This document shows positions 1 to 7,869 of a DNA stretch of 64,000 bases, piece by piece. Origin of the DNA: Occultella aeris (GTDB lineage Bacteria; Actinomycetota; Actinomycetes; Actinomycetales; Beutenbergiaceae). Position numbers and translations under genes: made by a program. The number at the start of each line of letters is the position of its first letter. The stretch's first letter is position 1. The notes under the pieces are model-generated. The model was not told where the DNA came from, did not search any database, and saw only the letters and a program-made list of their open reading frames with translations. The stretch lies in contig NZ_CACRYJ010000017.1 in the NCBI RefSeq assembly GCF_902703175.1, forward strand, positions 240,351 to 304,350, written 5' to 3'.

Positions 1-587
1 CCGAAGAACTTCCAGACATACACCAGAGCGGTCGTGATCAGCGCCGAGTCCGAGCTACCGAGGAGGTCCACCGGAGGCATGTCCAGCAGCCCGAGCACGG
101 CTGCGACCGGCCCCGCACCGGGATCGAGCACAAACCGCATGACGACTCCGACGATCGCCGTGGTCGTGACCACCGGAATGAAGTAGACCGTCCGGAAGAA
201 CTTGCTGAACGGCATTCGAGGAGAGTTCAGCAGGATCGCCAGGAAGAACGCACCGAAGACCCGCAGGGGAGCCACCAGGAGCATGAACACCAGGGTGATC
301 CGCACCGAGGACCAGAACAGCGGGTCCGACATGACGGCCTGGTAGTTGCTGATCCCGACGAACCGCTGCTCGGCGGAGAACCCGTTCCATTCGACGAGCG
401 AGTACCAGTAGCTCGCGATGATCGGATAGATCGTGTAGAGGCCGTAGAGGATGAAGGTCGGCATCAGGAACGCGTAGATCCACAGATTCCGCTTGCGGTT
501 GCGCCGGCGTCGGGCAGGGCTGGGGGGCGTGGTGCCGGCCGCCCGGTCGGTGCGGGGGGTCACCACCGGTATCACTTGTGTCGCCAT
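1..587 (-). CDS. Sugar ABC transporter permease, MalF type (partial)
   Basis: This is the N-terminal 195 codons of an inner-membrane permease for a binding-protein-dependent carbohydrate importer; the 3' part lies beyond the left edge. The translation starts MATQVIPVV, has an Arg/Lys-rich cytoplasmic stretch (RRRRNRKR), then a first membrane span (LWIYAFLMPTFILYGLY) and the FVGISNYQAV segment typical of MalF/UgpA-type subunits. The EAA loop is not reached. The ATG at 587 is preceded by a GGAG about 9 nt upstream. It follows the aldo/keto reductase by 31 bp on the same strand, so it is probably the third gene of the GH39 operon. No binding protein or second permease is visible on this side. 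Confidence 0.88.
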   Translation of the reverse strand, partial: MATQVIPVVTPRTDRAAGTTPPSPARRRRNRKRNLWIYAFLMPTFILYGLYTIYPIIASYWYSLVEWNGFSAEQRFVGISNYQAVMSDPLFWSSVRITLVFMLLVAPLRVFGAFFLAILLNSPRMPFSKFFRTVYFIPVVTTTAIVGVVMRFVLDPGAGPVAAVLGLLDMPPVDLLGSSDSALITTALVYVWKFF

Positions 588-618
588 CGAACACGCTCCA
601 TCGGGTGTCGGGTCGGGG

Positions 619-1476
619 TCAGCGGATCTGGCTGAGTGCGAAGGTGCGCGGGTCGTTGCCGATCCGCACCCCCGTCTCCAGGGCGTCCAGGCCCGCCAGG
701 TCGTCTGCGGTGAGGTCGGTGCCGTCGAGGTCGGCGTTGGAGACCATCCGCGCTCGGGACGTGGTCTTCGGGATCACCACCCGGCCCTGGTCCAGGTGCC
801 AGCGGAGCACCACCTGGGCGGCGGTGACACCGAGCCGGTCCGCGATCGCGGTGACAGTGGGGGCGGAGAGATCGGCGCCCTGGCCGAGCGGGGAGTAGGC
901 CTGCACGGTGATCGCGTGCTCGGCGCAGAAGTCGGCAAGGTCCGGCTGGGCGAAGCTCGGATGGATCTCGATCTGGTTCACGGCCGGCACATGCTCGGCT
1001 CGGCCGAGGAGCTCGCGCAGGTGCTCGACCATGAAGTTCGAGACGCCGATCGCGCGGACCCGCCCCTCGTCCAGGATCCGCTCGAGCGCCCGCCAGCTCT
1101 CCTGCCACAGCCCGGCGGCCGGGTTCGGCCAGTGGATCAGGTACAGGTCGAGGGTCTCCAGGCCGAGCCGGGCGAGGGTGTCGTCATAGGCTCGCAGGGC
1201 ACGCTCATAGCCCTGGTCCCCGTTCCGGAGTTTCGAGGTGACGAACACCTCCTCGCGCGGCAGCCCCGCGGACCCGAGCGCGGCGCCGACCCCCTCCTCG
1301 TTCACGTACGCGGCCGCGGTGTCGACGTGGCGGTACCCGACCTCGAGTGCCTCCTCGACCACCCGCTGCGCCTGCGCCGTCGGCACCTGGAAGACGCCAA
1401 GGCCCACCTGGGGGATCCCGACGCCACCCGGCAGCGTGGTGCGCCGATCCAACGAGGTGAGCGCCGCCGTCGTCAT
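619..1476 (-). CDS. Aldo/keto reductase
   Basis: A 285-residue cytosolic NADPH-dependent carbonyl/sugar reductase of the AKR superfamily. The catalytic tetrad is visible: Asp52 and Tyr57 (GYRHVDTAAAY), Lys82 (VFVTSKL) and His115 (DLYLIHWPNP). The NADP-binding end shows IPKTTSRARM. Length is normal for the family. The ATG at 1476 overlaps the stop of the upstream glycosidase as ATGA, so the two are translationally coupled. Because it sits between a xylosidase-like enzyme and a sugar permease, it may reduce a released aldose or keto sugar; that substrate is inference. Substrate specificity cannot be read from the sequence. Confidence 0.93.
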   Translation of the reverse strand: MTTAALTSLDRRTTLPGGVGIPQVGLGVFQVPTAQAQRVVEEALEVGYRHVDTAAAYVNEEGVGAALGSAGLPREEVFVTSKLRNGDQGYERALRAYDDTLARLGLETLDLYLIHWPNPAAGLWQESWRALERILDEGRVRAIGVSNFMVEHLRELLGRAEHVPAVNQIEIHPSFAQPDLADFCAEHAITVQAYSPLGQGADLSAPTVTAIADRLGVTAAQVVLRWHLDQGRVVIPKTTSRARMVSNADLDGTDLTADDLAGLDALETGVRIGNDPRTFALSQIR

Positions 1477-3230
1477 GCCTTCGGCTCCCACACGAGCAAC
1501 GACACCGACGGCAGCGGCAGGCTGAGAGCCACCTGCGCCGCACCGTCGACGGGCGTCACGTCGTGCGCGGCCTCGAACTCCTCGAGTCCCTGGCGCGCCT
1601 TGATCGCGGCGAGCTGGTCGTCCGTGGGCAGCTGCGGTGAGCCGAGCCCCGCCCAGATCGTGTGGGCGTTGGAGTGCGTGGCGTCGATCCGGTAGTGCCG
1701 CAGCGTGTAGGCAGCGCCGTCCAAGCCGGCGATGTTCACGTTCACAGCGGCCTCGGTGTCGTCCGCGTGGTACTGGTCGTCGATGTGCCGCCAGACGAGC
1801 GCGGCCACGGTGCCGTCCGCGCTCCGGGAGGCGAGCACGTCGACCTCCTCCGGCATGCTGGCGCCATCGCAGTCGTCCAGGGCCGTGACCGGGTGGGCCA
1901 CGTCCGAACCGGCCTCGATGCGGCGCTCGCCGAGCCGGGCCAGTGCCCGGTAGGCGTTCAGGAACGGCTTCTCCACTCCGCCGGCGGTCAGGAACGCGCG
2001 GGTGCCCTCGAAGTAGCGCTCGCCCTCGAAGTAGAAGCTCCACGAGGTCGCCTGCTCGACCTGCACGGTCTCGGTGGCGTTCAGGTCGAGGATCTTCTTC
2101 ATGAGCTTGACCTGGAACACCGGGTAGTACTCGGTGTTCTGGAACCGGAAGTTCGCGTTGTCATAGACGCTGTAGTGGGCCGGGACCCCGGCGTCGCACT
2201 CGTCGACGATGGCGGGCAGGCCGTGGTATTCGGGGAACTCCTCGATCACACGGGACAGGGTGCGGATCTCGAAGAGCATCTTGTGTGCGCTCGGGCTCTG
2301 CTGCTCCGGCGCCGGCCCGCCGGTGGGCCCGTAGACGCGCCACGGGCGGAACGCGGAGCCCTTGGTGTGGAAGGAGACGAAGTCGAGCGGGTCCTTGCGG
2401 GCGCTGGTGTGGGTGAGGAAGCCGCGTAGGAACTCGGCGCCGGACCCGGTGACAGCCGGGCCGCCGACCTTCGCCGTGGGAAGCACGCGCCGGACCGCGG
2501 CCGCCGTCACCGAGTAGAGCTCGTAGAACTCCTCGGGGGTGCCACGCCAGTAGAAGATGTCCGGCTCGTTCCACAGCTCCCAGAGCCAGGTGTCGACCTC
2601 GTCGGCGCCATAGCGGTCCAGGCAGTGCTGGGCGTGCGCGGCGATCAGGTCGCCCCAGGCGGCGTAGTCCTTGGGCGGGTAGCCCCAGGCGCCGGCCTCG
2701 TAGTTGCTGTAGACGGTGGGACTGGGCACCACCTCGAGCTCGGCGGCGTGATCGGGCACCAGATCGCGCGGCGTGAAGGCGAGCTCGACGAGCACGTGGT
2801 TGCCGGACTCGACGATGGCGTCGTAGACCTGGTCGGCGATGGTGAAGTCGTAGAACGGGTTTCCGTCGGCGTCGAGGTGGAACACGTTGCCGGTGCCCCA
2901 GTGCGGGATCCCGAAGCCGGTGCCCGAGCAGAACACGTAGTGCGGGCGCACGTGGAAGCCCTTGTCGCTCAGCTCACCGAACCGGCCGAGCAGGGAGCGC
3001 CCCGTGGCGGTGTAGGTCCAGTTGATCTCGTCGTATCCGATGCTCTCCCAGATCCGGGCGAGCGCGCCGCGGTCCACGGCGGCGTCGATTGTCACCTCGG
3101 CCGCACGGACGTGCGGCGCATTCGGGTCGCTGGGCGCGGCGTGCGGGAAGGAACTCTTGTCCAGTCCCACACCTGGGTTGACTTCAGCGGTGAAGCTCAC
3201 GTCCGGACTCTGCCTCTCTCGGGGGGTCAT
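1473..3230 (-). CDS. GH39-type beta-xylosidase-like glycoside hydrolase
   Basis: A 585-residue protein resembling family 39 xylan beta-1,4-xylosidases: retaining (beta/alpha)8 enzymes that release xylose from xylo-oligosaccharides. The acid/base Glu is in WNEPDIFYW (about residue 222) and a candidate nucleophile Glu is in IVDECDAG (about residue 344), the spacing expected for clan GH-A. A C-terminal beta-sandwich ends in LPSVSLLVWEPK. There is no signal peptide, so it acts on imported oligosaccharides in the cytoplasm, consistent with the ABC permease at the end of the operon. ATG at 3230 is used; a GTG three codons upstream (3239) is an alternative. Other GH39 activities, such as iduronidase-like ones, are less likely. 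Confidence 0.85.
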   Translation of the reverse strand: MTPRERQSPDVSFTAEVNPGVGLDKSSFPHAAPSDPNAPHVRAAEVTIDAAVDRGALARIWESIGYDEINWTYTATGRSLLGRFGELSDKGFHVRPHYVFCSGTGFGIPHWGTGNVFHLDADGNPFYDFTIADQVYDAIVESGNHVLVELAFTPRDLVPDHAAELEVVPSPTVYSNYEAGAWGYPPKDYAAWGDLIAAHAQHCLDRYGADEVDTWLWELWNEPDIFYWRGTPEEFYELYSVTAAAVRRVLPTAKVGGPAVTGSGAEFLRGFLTHTSARKDPLDFVSFHTKGSAFRPWRVYGPTGGPAPEQQSPSAHKMLFEIRTLSRVIEEFPEYHGLPAIVDECDAGVPAHYSVYDNANFRFQNTEYYPVFQVKLMKKILDLNATETVQVEQATSWSFYFEGERYFEGTRAFLTAGGVEKPFLNAYRALARLGERRIEAGSDVAHPVTALDDCDGASMPEEVDVLASRSADGTVAALVWRHIDDQYHADDTEAAVNVNIAGLDGAAYTLRHYRIDATHSNAHTIWAGLGSPQLPTDDQLAAIKARQGLEEFEAAHDVTPVDGAAQVALSLPLPSVSLLVWEPKA

Positions 3231-3260
3231 CGCGGCCACCGTCCCTGGCGACCTCCGGCG

Positions 3261-3290
3261 AGGCTAGACCGCCCGTTCTCAGATTGTCAA
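3261..3290 (-). promoter_or_regulatory. Promoter of the GH39 operon
   Basis: On the minus strand a perfect -35 TTGACA (3290-3285) is followed after 18 nt by a -10 TAGCCT (3266-3261). Transcription would begin near 3254, a few bases before the glycosidase start. The -35 box lies inside the proximal copy of the GntR operator, so bound repressor would block RNA polymerase. Confidence 0.65.
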
Positions 3291-3323
3291 TGATCTTCAA
3301 TCACGATTGTCAATGATCTTCAA
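3282..3323. promoter_or_regulatory. Tandem GntR operator, two 19-bp copies
   Basis: GATTGTCAATGATCTTCAA occurs at 3282-3300 and again, identically, at 3305-3323, a 23-bp period. Each copy is an imperfect palindrome around a central G (ATTG-N3-AT-G-AT-N3-CAAT), the usual shape of GntR-family operators. One copy covers the -35 of the leftward GH39 operon, the other the -35 of a rightward promoter leading to the adjacent gntR gene. The arrangement suggests a single repressor controlling both directions, including itself. Confidence 0.7.
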
Positions 3324-3334
3324 GCGGCTAGACT
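3307..3334 (+). promoter_or_regulatory. Rightward promoter for the gntR transcript
   Basis: A -35-like TTGTCA (3307-3312) and a -10 TAGACT (3329-3334) are separated by 16 nt and overlap the second operator copy. The predicted transcript would carry about 200 nt before the gntR start and would include the small open frame at 3411. Confidence 0.45.
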
Positions 3335-3410
3335 GCTCCACACCGAGGCGATTCAGGCGCTACCGTTCGTAGACAGCAGCGCGACGTAGCGGCGGAGATT
3401 GAGGGGAAAC

Positions 3411-3545
3411 ATGCGCATGATCTGCAGGCCCGTCGGGCCTCTTCGGATGGAACGGGCCGGCCGCCACGGCGGCACCACGGCGGGACCGGGACCAGGTTCG
3501 ACGGCCGAGGTATCGGCTACCGTTCGCCTGGGGGGCGTCCGGTGA
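3411..3545 (+). CDS. Small 44-residue open frame upstream of gntR
   Basis: ATG at 3411 follows a strong Shine-Dalgarno stretch (GAGGGGAAAC) and opens a 44-codon frame beginning MRMICRPVGPLRM. Its TGA stop overlaps the GTG start of the GntR gene (GTGA), the arrangement expected for translational coupling. The frame carries one Cys, is Gly/Arg rich and resembles no family I recognise. It could be a leader peptide that feeds ribosomes to gntR, or simply an open frame in GC-rich leader DNA. Confidence 0.4.
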   Translation: MRMICRPVGPLRMERAGRHGGTTAGPGPGSTAEVSATVRLGGVR

Positions 3546-4228
3546 TCGGCACCGGGAACTCTCCGCCCCGGACGTCCATGGCCGAGTACGTGTTGGCGGT
3601 TCTCCGTGAGCAGATCGCCACCGGCGTGCTCGCGCCCGGTCAGCACCTGCGCGAGATGGAACTCGCCGCGAGCCTGGACGTGAGCCGGGGTCCGGTGCGT
3701 GAGGCCCTGGCGTTCCTCGAGTCCGAGGGACAGGTCGAGATCCGGCGCCACCGGGGCGCGTTCGTGAGCGTGCTCACCCAGGTGGACGTGGAGGAGGTGC
3801 ACACCTTTCGCGCCGCCATCGAGTCCCTTGCCGCCGAACGCGCATCGACGCGGATGACGCCTGCCCACTTCGCGGAACTGGACCGGGTGCTCGACGCGAT
3901 GAAGGAGACCTCCGGATCCGTCGCCCCGCAGGAGGCGGTCCGACTGGACCTCGCCTTCCATGACGTGTTGTACGACGCGGCGGACCATCAGCGGCTCAGC
4001 CGCGCGTGGGTCTCCATCCGCAGCCAGGTGTTCTTCTTCCTGCACACCCGGAACGTGAACTTCCCCGATTTCCCGACCGTGGGTTATCCCGAGCACTACG
4101 AGCTCCGGATGGCGCTCGCGCAGGGGGATCCGGTCCTCGCCCGGGCCGCCGCCGAGGACCACCTCAGCGGCGCCTACACGCGCCTGCGTCAGCTCGAGCT
4201 GCCGACCGAGTCGGACCGCCCCGAGTGA
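3542..4228 (+). CDS. GntR family regulator, FCD subfamily
   Basis: A 228-residue transcription factor. An N-terminal winged helix (about residues 13-78) contains REMELAASLDVSRGPVREAL and the wing RRHRGAFV; the remaining helical part (about 85-215) is an FCD ligand-binding domain with DLAFHDVLYDAA and an EHYELRMALAQGD segment carrying the usual His/Asp metal-site residues. The GTG start overlaps the preceding small open frame; an ATG at codon 13 (MAEYVL) is an alternative. It is transcribed divergently from the GH39 operon with the duplicated operator between them, so it most likely represses that operon and responds to a sugar or sugar-acid signal (inference). Confidence 0.9.
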   Translation: MIGTGNSPPRTSMAEYVLAVLREQIATGVLAPGQHLREMELAASLDVSRGPVREALAFLESEGQVEIRRHRGAFVSVLTQVDVEEVHTFRAAIESLAAERASTRMTPAHFAELDRVLDAMKETSGSVAPQEAVRLDLAFHDVLYDAADHQRLSRAWVSIRSQVFFFLHTRNVNFPDFPTVGYPEHYELRMALAQGDPVLARAAAEDHLSGAYTRLRQLELPTESDRPE

Positions 4229-4241
4229 TGGTCCCGGCCTA

Positions 4242-4280
4242 GCTGCGTCACTGACCCACCGCACGGGTCAGTGACGCAGC
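4242..4280. terminator. Bidirectional terminator hairpin
   Basis: A perfect 16-bp stem (GCTGCGTCACTGACCC, 4242-4257, and its complement at 4265-4280) with a 7-nt loop lies between the stop codons of the converging gntR and amidohydrolase genes. There is no U-tract, as usual for actinobacterial hairpins. Confidence 0.8.
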
Positions 4281-4294
4281 GGCTTGCGCACACC

Positions 4295-5746
4295 TCACGC
4301 GCGGTGCGTCGAGTCGTCCGCGTACTCGGTGTACATGTAGGGGTTGTCGAGCACCTTCGACTCGGGGATCTCCGGGCTCATCCCCCGGCGCCACTCGTCG
4401 TCGCCGAGGGTGGCGCGCAGGTGCTCGATCGTCTGGTCGACGGCGGTGCGCGCCTTCGCGAGGTCGGTGCCGAGCAGCCGGTGCTCGTGCTTGAGCACCC
4501 GGCCGTTGACGACCACCGTGTGCACGTCGCCGCGCTGCGCCTGGAGCGCGATGTGACCGTACGGGTGCAGCACCGGGAACATGACGGGTGAGTCGTCGTT
4601 CTTGATCAGCACGACGTCCGCCTTCCTACCCGGTTCCAGGCTCCCGACGGCGGAGTCCAGTCCGAGGGCACGCGCGCCTCCTCGGGTGGCCCAGTCGACG
4701 ACGTCCTGCGCCCGCAGCGAGATGTTGGTGACCGTGTCGCCGCTCGCGTGGGCCTCGAAGTGCTCGCGGGTGCGGTCGGAGGCCAAGGTCGCGCGCATCG
4801 CCGAGAACAGGTCCCCGCTCCACCACACGCTGGTGTCCATGGACAGCGAGATCGGCACTCCGTGGGCGCGCAGGGCCCAGCTCGAGGGATAGCCCTGCCC
4901 GCAGGAGGACTCACTCTCGGAGGACACCGACGCGTACCCGCCAGTCGCGGCGATGCGCTGGTAGGAGTCCGCGCTGAGGGTCGCCGCGTGCACGTACACG
5001 TTGCCCTGGCGCATGTGCCCATGGGAGTGCATGAGCCGGATCCCGTCGTCGTTCGTGGCACCCCAGACGCCGGCGTGCGTGGTCACCGCCACGTCCAGGT
5101 CGCGTGCCACGTCGAACGCGGCGCCCTCGGGGTACGCGGGGTCACCGGTGACGTCGAAGGCGAGCTGGAACCCGAGCATGTCACTGCGCGGGAGCGCCTC
5201 GGCGAACGCCCGGAACTCGGGGGCCGCGGTCCACTCCCAGGGCCCGGCGTGGATGTTGCCGTAGGCGAGCACCGCGCGGCCGCCCACCTGCTGCAGCGCC
5301 TCGAGCGCCGCCTCGCCGTGCTCCACGGTCTGCAGCCCATGGGACCAGTCCACCGTTGTCGTCACGCCGGCGTCGATCGCCTCGATCGCACCGAGCAGGT
5401 TGCCGGCATAGATGTCCTGCGGGCGGAAGTGCTTGCCGTAGGAGAGGTAGTTCCACACGAAGTACTGGGTCAGTGTCCAGTCGGCGCCGTAGCCGCGCAT
5501 CGCCGTCTGCCACAGGTGCCGGTGCGTGTCGATCATGCCGGGCATGAGGATGCCGCCACTCGCGTCGATCTCGACGGCCGACTCGGGCACCTCCAGAGCC
5601 GGGCCGATCGCCTCGATCCGCTCCCCCACAACCAGCAGGTCGGCACCGTCGAGCACGGTGTGCACGTCATCCATCGTGACCACGAGAGCGTTCCGGAACA
5701 CGATCGGGCGATCCGCGTCGAACGTCTCCTCGCCTTGCTCGCTCAT
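4295..5746 (-). CDS. Amidohydrolase, ATZ/TRZ (cytosine-deaminase-like) family
   Basis: A 483-residue metal-dependent hydrolase. The N-terminal beta region is followed by the HxH metal motif at residues 75/77 (MIDTHRHLWQ), a third ligand His224 (VTTHAG), His253 (VYVHAATLS) and Asp304 (SLSMDTSVWW); the C-terminal composite domain ends GRKADVVLIKND...VVVNGRVLKHEHRLL. The metal ligands look complete, but the Glu that follows the third His in typical ATZ/TRZ deaminases (HxxE) is absent here (THAGVWG), so classic deamination of purines or triazines is uncertain. ATG 5746 has a strong GGAGG. It is divergent from the MDR gene and shares the IclR-type palindrome found before the CoA-transferase, which places it in the aromatic catabolism block. 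Confidence 0.85.
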   Translation of the reverse strand: MSEQGEETFDADRPIVFRNALVVTMDDVHTVLDGADLLVVGERIEAIGPALEVPESAVEIDASGGILMPGMIDTHRHLWQTAMRGYGADWTLTQYFVWNYLSYGKHFRPQDIYAGNLLGAIEAIDAGVTTTVDWSHGLQTVEHGEAALEALQQVGGRAVLAYGNIHAGPWEWTAAPEFRAFAEALPRSDMLGFQLAFDVTGDPAYPEGAAFDVARDLDVAVTTHAGVWGATNDDGIRLMHSHGHMRQGNVYVHAATLSADSYQRIAATGGYASVSSESESSCGQGYPSSWALRAHGVPISLSMDTSVWWSGDLFSAMRATLASDRTREHFEAHASGDTVTNISLRAQDVVDWATRGGARALGLDSAVGSLEPGRKADVVLIKNDDSPVMFPVLHPYGHIALQAQRGDVHTVVVNGRVLKHEHRLLGTDLAKARTAVDQTIEHLRATLGDDEWRRGMSPEIPESKVLDNPYMYTEYADDSTHRA

Positions 5747-5791
5747 TTCCAACCTCCGTCGTCGCAGGCCCGCGGACACCCATCCGCCTGG

Positions 5792-5805
5792 CGGACACTT
5801 GTCCG
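5792..5805. promoter_or_regulatory. IclR-type operator, copy 1
   Basis: The palindrome CGGACA-CT-TGTCCG has two perfect 6-bp arms. An extra half site CGGACA lies at 5773-5778. The same palindrome with a different centre (CA) is at 7815-7828 before the CoA-transferase gene. It sits immediately downstream of the -10 of the leftward amidohydrolase promoter, where a bound regulator would block initiation. Confidence 0.7.
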
Positions 5806-5813
5806 ATGGAGCC

Positions 5814-5841
5814 ACAATAGGTGACGCCCAACGCATGTCAA
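5814..5841 (-). promoter_or_regulatory. Amidohydrolase promoter
   Basis: On the minus strand TTGACA (5841-5836) and TATTGT (5819-5814) are spaced by 16 nt. Predicted initiation near 5807 coincides with the edge of the CGGACA/TGTCCG palindrome. Confidence 0.6.
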
Positions 5842-5857
5842 CCCCCGTGAGGACGCC

Positions 5858-6835
5858 ATGGACGCCGCAGTGATCACCGAGGCCGGAGTGCCGCCGAGCC
5901 TGCTCGAGCACCCCGATCCGATCCCGGGCGAGGGTGAAGCCCTGATCCGGGTGCACGCCGCGGCGATCGCGCCGCTGGACCTGGTCTGCGCGAGCGGCAC
6001 CTCCTACTTCGGCGCGCCGGCCACCCCGTACGTGCCCGGGGTCCAGGGCGTCGGCGAGGTCGTGACCTCCTCCACCCTGCCGGCCGGTACCCGGGTCTGG
6101 TTCCCCACCTCGGCCGGCATGGCGCCCGGCGACGGGTCGATGGCGCCGTTGAGCGTGGCCCCCGAGGACGGCCTGCTACCCCTGCCCGACGGCGCCGGTG
6201 ACGCACTGGTGGCCGCGCTCGGCCTGTCCGCGGTGGCGGCCTGGGCGGTCCTGACGGACCGCGGCGGGCTGAGACCGGGCGAGACGGTGCTCGTGCTCGG
6301 CGGCGGTGGCGTTGTGGGCCAGGTCGCGATCCAGGCGGCGCGCATCCTTGGGGCCGGCCGCGTGGTCGCGGCCGCGCGCTCGGATGGCGCCCTGGGACGC
6401 TGCGGGGCGGCGGGCGCCGACGCCGTCGTCGAGCTGCGCGGCGGTGAAGCACCCGCGGAACTCGCGCAGCGCCTGCTCGAGGCCAGCGGCGAACCGGTGG
6501 ACCTGGTGGTCGACCCGCTCTGCGGGGATCCAGGTACCGCGGCGGCGTCGATCCTCGGCGAGGGTGGCCGGCTGGTGAACCTCGGCAGTTCCGCCGGCCC
6601 GACGGCGGTCTACGACTCGGCAACACTGCGGAGCCGGTCCGCGCAGATCCTCGGGTACACCAACAACGCCCTGACCCCGGCGCGACAACGGGAGATCCTC
6701 GCGCAGGTCCTCGAGCACGCGGTCGCCGGCGCGATCACCGTCGCCCACGAACTGGTTCCGCTCACCGACGTCACCGACGCCTGGACGCGACAGGCGCAGG
6801 GCCGCTGCGACGGCCGGATCGTGCTGGCCCCCTGA
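5858..6835 (+). CDS. MDR-family quinone oxidoreductase-like protein
   Basis: A 325-residue zinc-independent medium-chain reductase related to NADPH:quinone oxidoreductases. It has the GroES-like N-terminal half (residues 1-120, GVQGVGEVV) and a Rossmann half with the nucleotide motif VLVLGGGGVVGQVAIQAA (about residues 145-162). No zinc-binding Cys/His set is present. The ATG at 5858 has GTGAGG just upstream. It is transcribed divergently from the amidohydrolase across a shared palindrome. It may reduce an enone or quinone intermediate of the nearby ring-cleavage pathway; this is inference. Confidence 0.88.
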   Translation: MDAAVITEAGVPPSLLEHPDPIPGEGEALIRVHAAAIAPLDLVCASGTSYFGAPATPYVPGVQGVGEVVTSSTLPAGTRVWFPTSAGMAPGDGSMAPLSVAPEDGLLPLPDGAGDALVAALGLSAVAAWAVLTDRGGLRPGETVLVLGGGGVVGQVAIQAARILGAGRVVAAARSDGALGRCGAAGADAVVELRGGEAPAELAQRLLEASGEPVDLVVDPLCGDPGTAAASILGEGGRLVNLGSSAGPTAVYDSATLRSRSAQILGYTNNALTPARQREILAQVLEHAVAGAITVAHELVPLTDVTDAWTRQAQGRCDGRIVLAP

Positions 6836-6870
6836 CGAGGGAACCCCGACCCATGGCGGGCCGCAGCCAC

Positions 6871-7668
6871 TCAGCGGATCGTCGTGACCGGGCGGGCGGC
6901 CCAGCGGGCCCAGTCCTCCTCGACCGCGGCCGCGGCCTCCTGCAGCGGCGGCAGGTGCTCCGCCAGCAGCGCCGCCAGGGACGTCTCGGCGGCGTGCACG
7001 GTGACGTTCATCGCGGCGGCGACCCGCCCGGAGGCGTCCCGCACCGGCACCGCCACCGAGCGCACCCCGGGCGCGAGCTCCTCGTCGGCGACGGCGTACC
7101 CCTGCTCCCGGACCTGGGCGAGCGTCTCACGCACGGCGGCCCGGGTGAACTCCGGCACGGGCAGGCCGGAGCGGGACGGAACCTTCAGGACCTTGGCGAC
7201 GTCGCCGTCGGGCAGGTCGGCCAGCAGCACTTTGCCCTGGGAGGTGACCATCGCCGGGAACCGGGTGCCGACGTCGACGCGGAGGGCGATGAGCTTCGGC
7301 ACCGCGACCCGGGTGACGTAGACGATGTCCGACCCGTCCAGCTGGGACATCGAGGAGGATTCGTGCGTGTGCCGCACCAGCGCCTCCTGGTGCGGGCGCG
7401 CGACGTCCCACAGACCGAGCGCGCCGACGTACGCCATGCCCAGTTCGACGACCCGCGGAGTGAGGGCGTAGGACCCGTCGTCGGCGCGGACGTAGCCGAG
7501 CTCGGCGAGGGTGAGCAGGATCCGGCGAGCCGTCGGGCGGGCCAGTTCGGCTGCCTTCGCGACCTCGCTGAGCGTCATCGCCGGGCGCTCGGGTCCGAAG
7601 GCGCGGAGCACGTCGAGCCCGCGTGCGAGCGCCTCGATGAAGTCGGGGCCGCGGGTCGGCTGCGTCAT
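6871..7668 (-). CDS. IclR family regulator, PcaR/PobR-like
   Basis: A 265-residue regulator with an N-terminal winged helix (about residues 8-70: MTLSEVAKAAELARPTARRI, LTLAELGYV) and a C-terminal effector domain (about 80-255) with AMVTSQGKVLLA and the SVAVPVRDASGRVAAAMNV strand typical of the IclR family. It resembles the beta-ketoadipate (PcaR/PcaU/PobR) branch that senses aromatic acids. ATG 7668 is preceded by GGAAGGA. It is divergent from the CoA-transferase gene; the CGGACA-N2-TGTCCG palindrome in the gap and its second copy at 5792 are the probable binding sites. Confidence 0.92.
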   Translation of the reverse strand: MTQPTRGPDFIEALARGLDVLRAFGPERPAMTLSEVAKAAELARPTARRILLTLAELGYVRADDGSYALTPRVVELGMAYVGALGLWDVARPHQEALVRHTHESSSMSQLDGSDIVYVTRVAVPKLIALRVDVGTRFPAMVTSQGKVLLADLPDGDVAKVLKVPSRSGLPVPEFTRAAVRETLAQVREQGYAVADEELAPGVRSVAVPVRDASGRVAAAMNVTVHAAETSLAALLAEHLPPLQEAAAAVEEDWARWAARPVTTIR

Positions 7669-7814
7669 GACGTCCTTCCGGAGCGGGTCGAGCGGCGCCG
7701 ACGGGGTGGCGGCGCGTGTGCGCCAGTTTGCACCACCCGGCCCCGGATCGACAGCGCACCCACCCGGCCCGGCCGACCTTGACACCGGGCCGGGCGCGGG
7801 CGACGCTAGGTCAA

Positions 7815-7828
7815 CGGACACATGTCCG
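7815..7828. promoter_or_regulatory. IclR-type operator, copy 2
   Basis: The palindrome CGGACA-CA-TGTCCG lies 42 bp before the CoA-transferase start, between that gene and the divergent iclR gene. A TTGACA box at 7779 stands 22 nt from a TAGGTC near 7807, a spacing longer than normal, which would fit an activator-dependent promoter. Confidence 0.7.
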
Positions 7829-7869
7829 CCATGCGGTCACAGCGCCGTCGGCCAGCCCGGAAGGAACCC

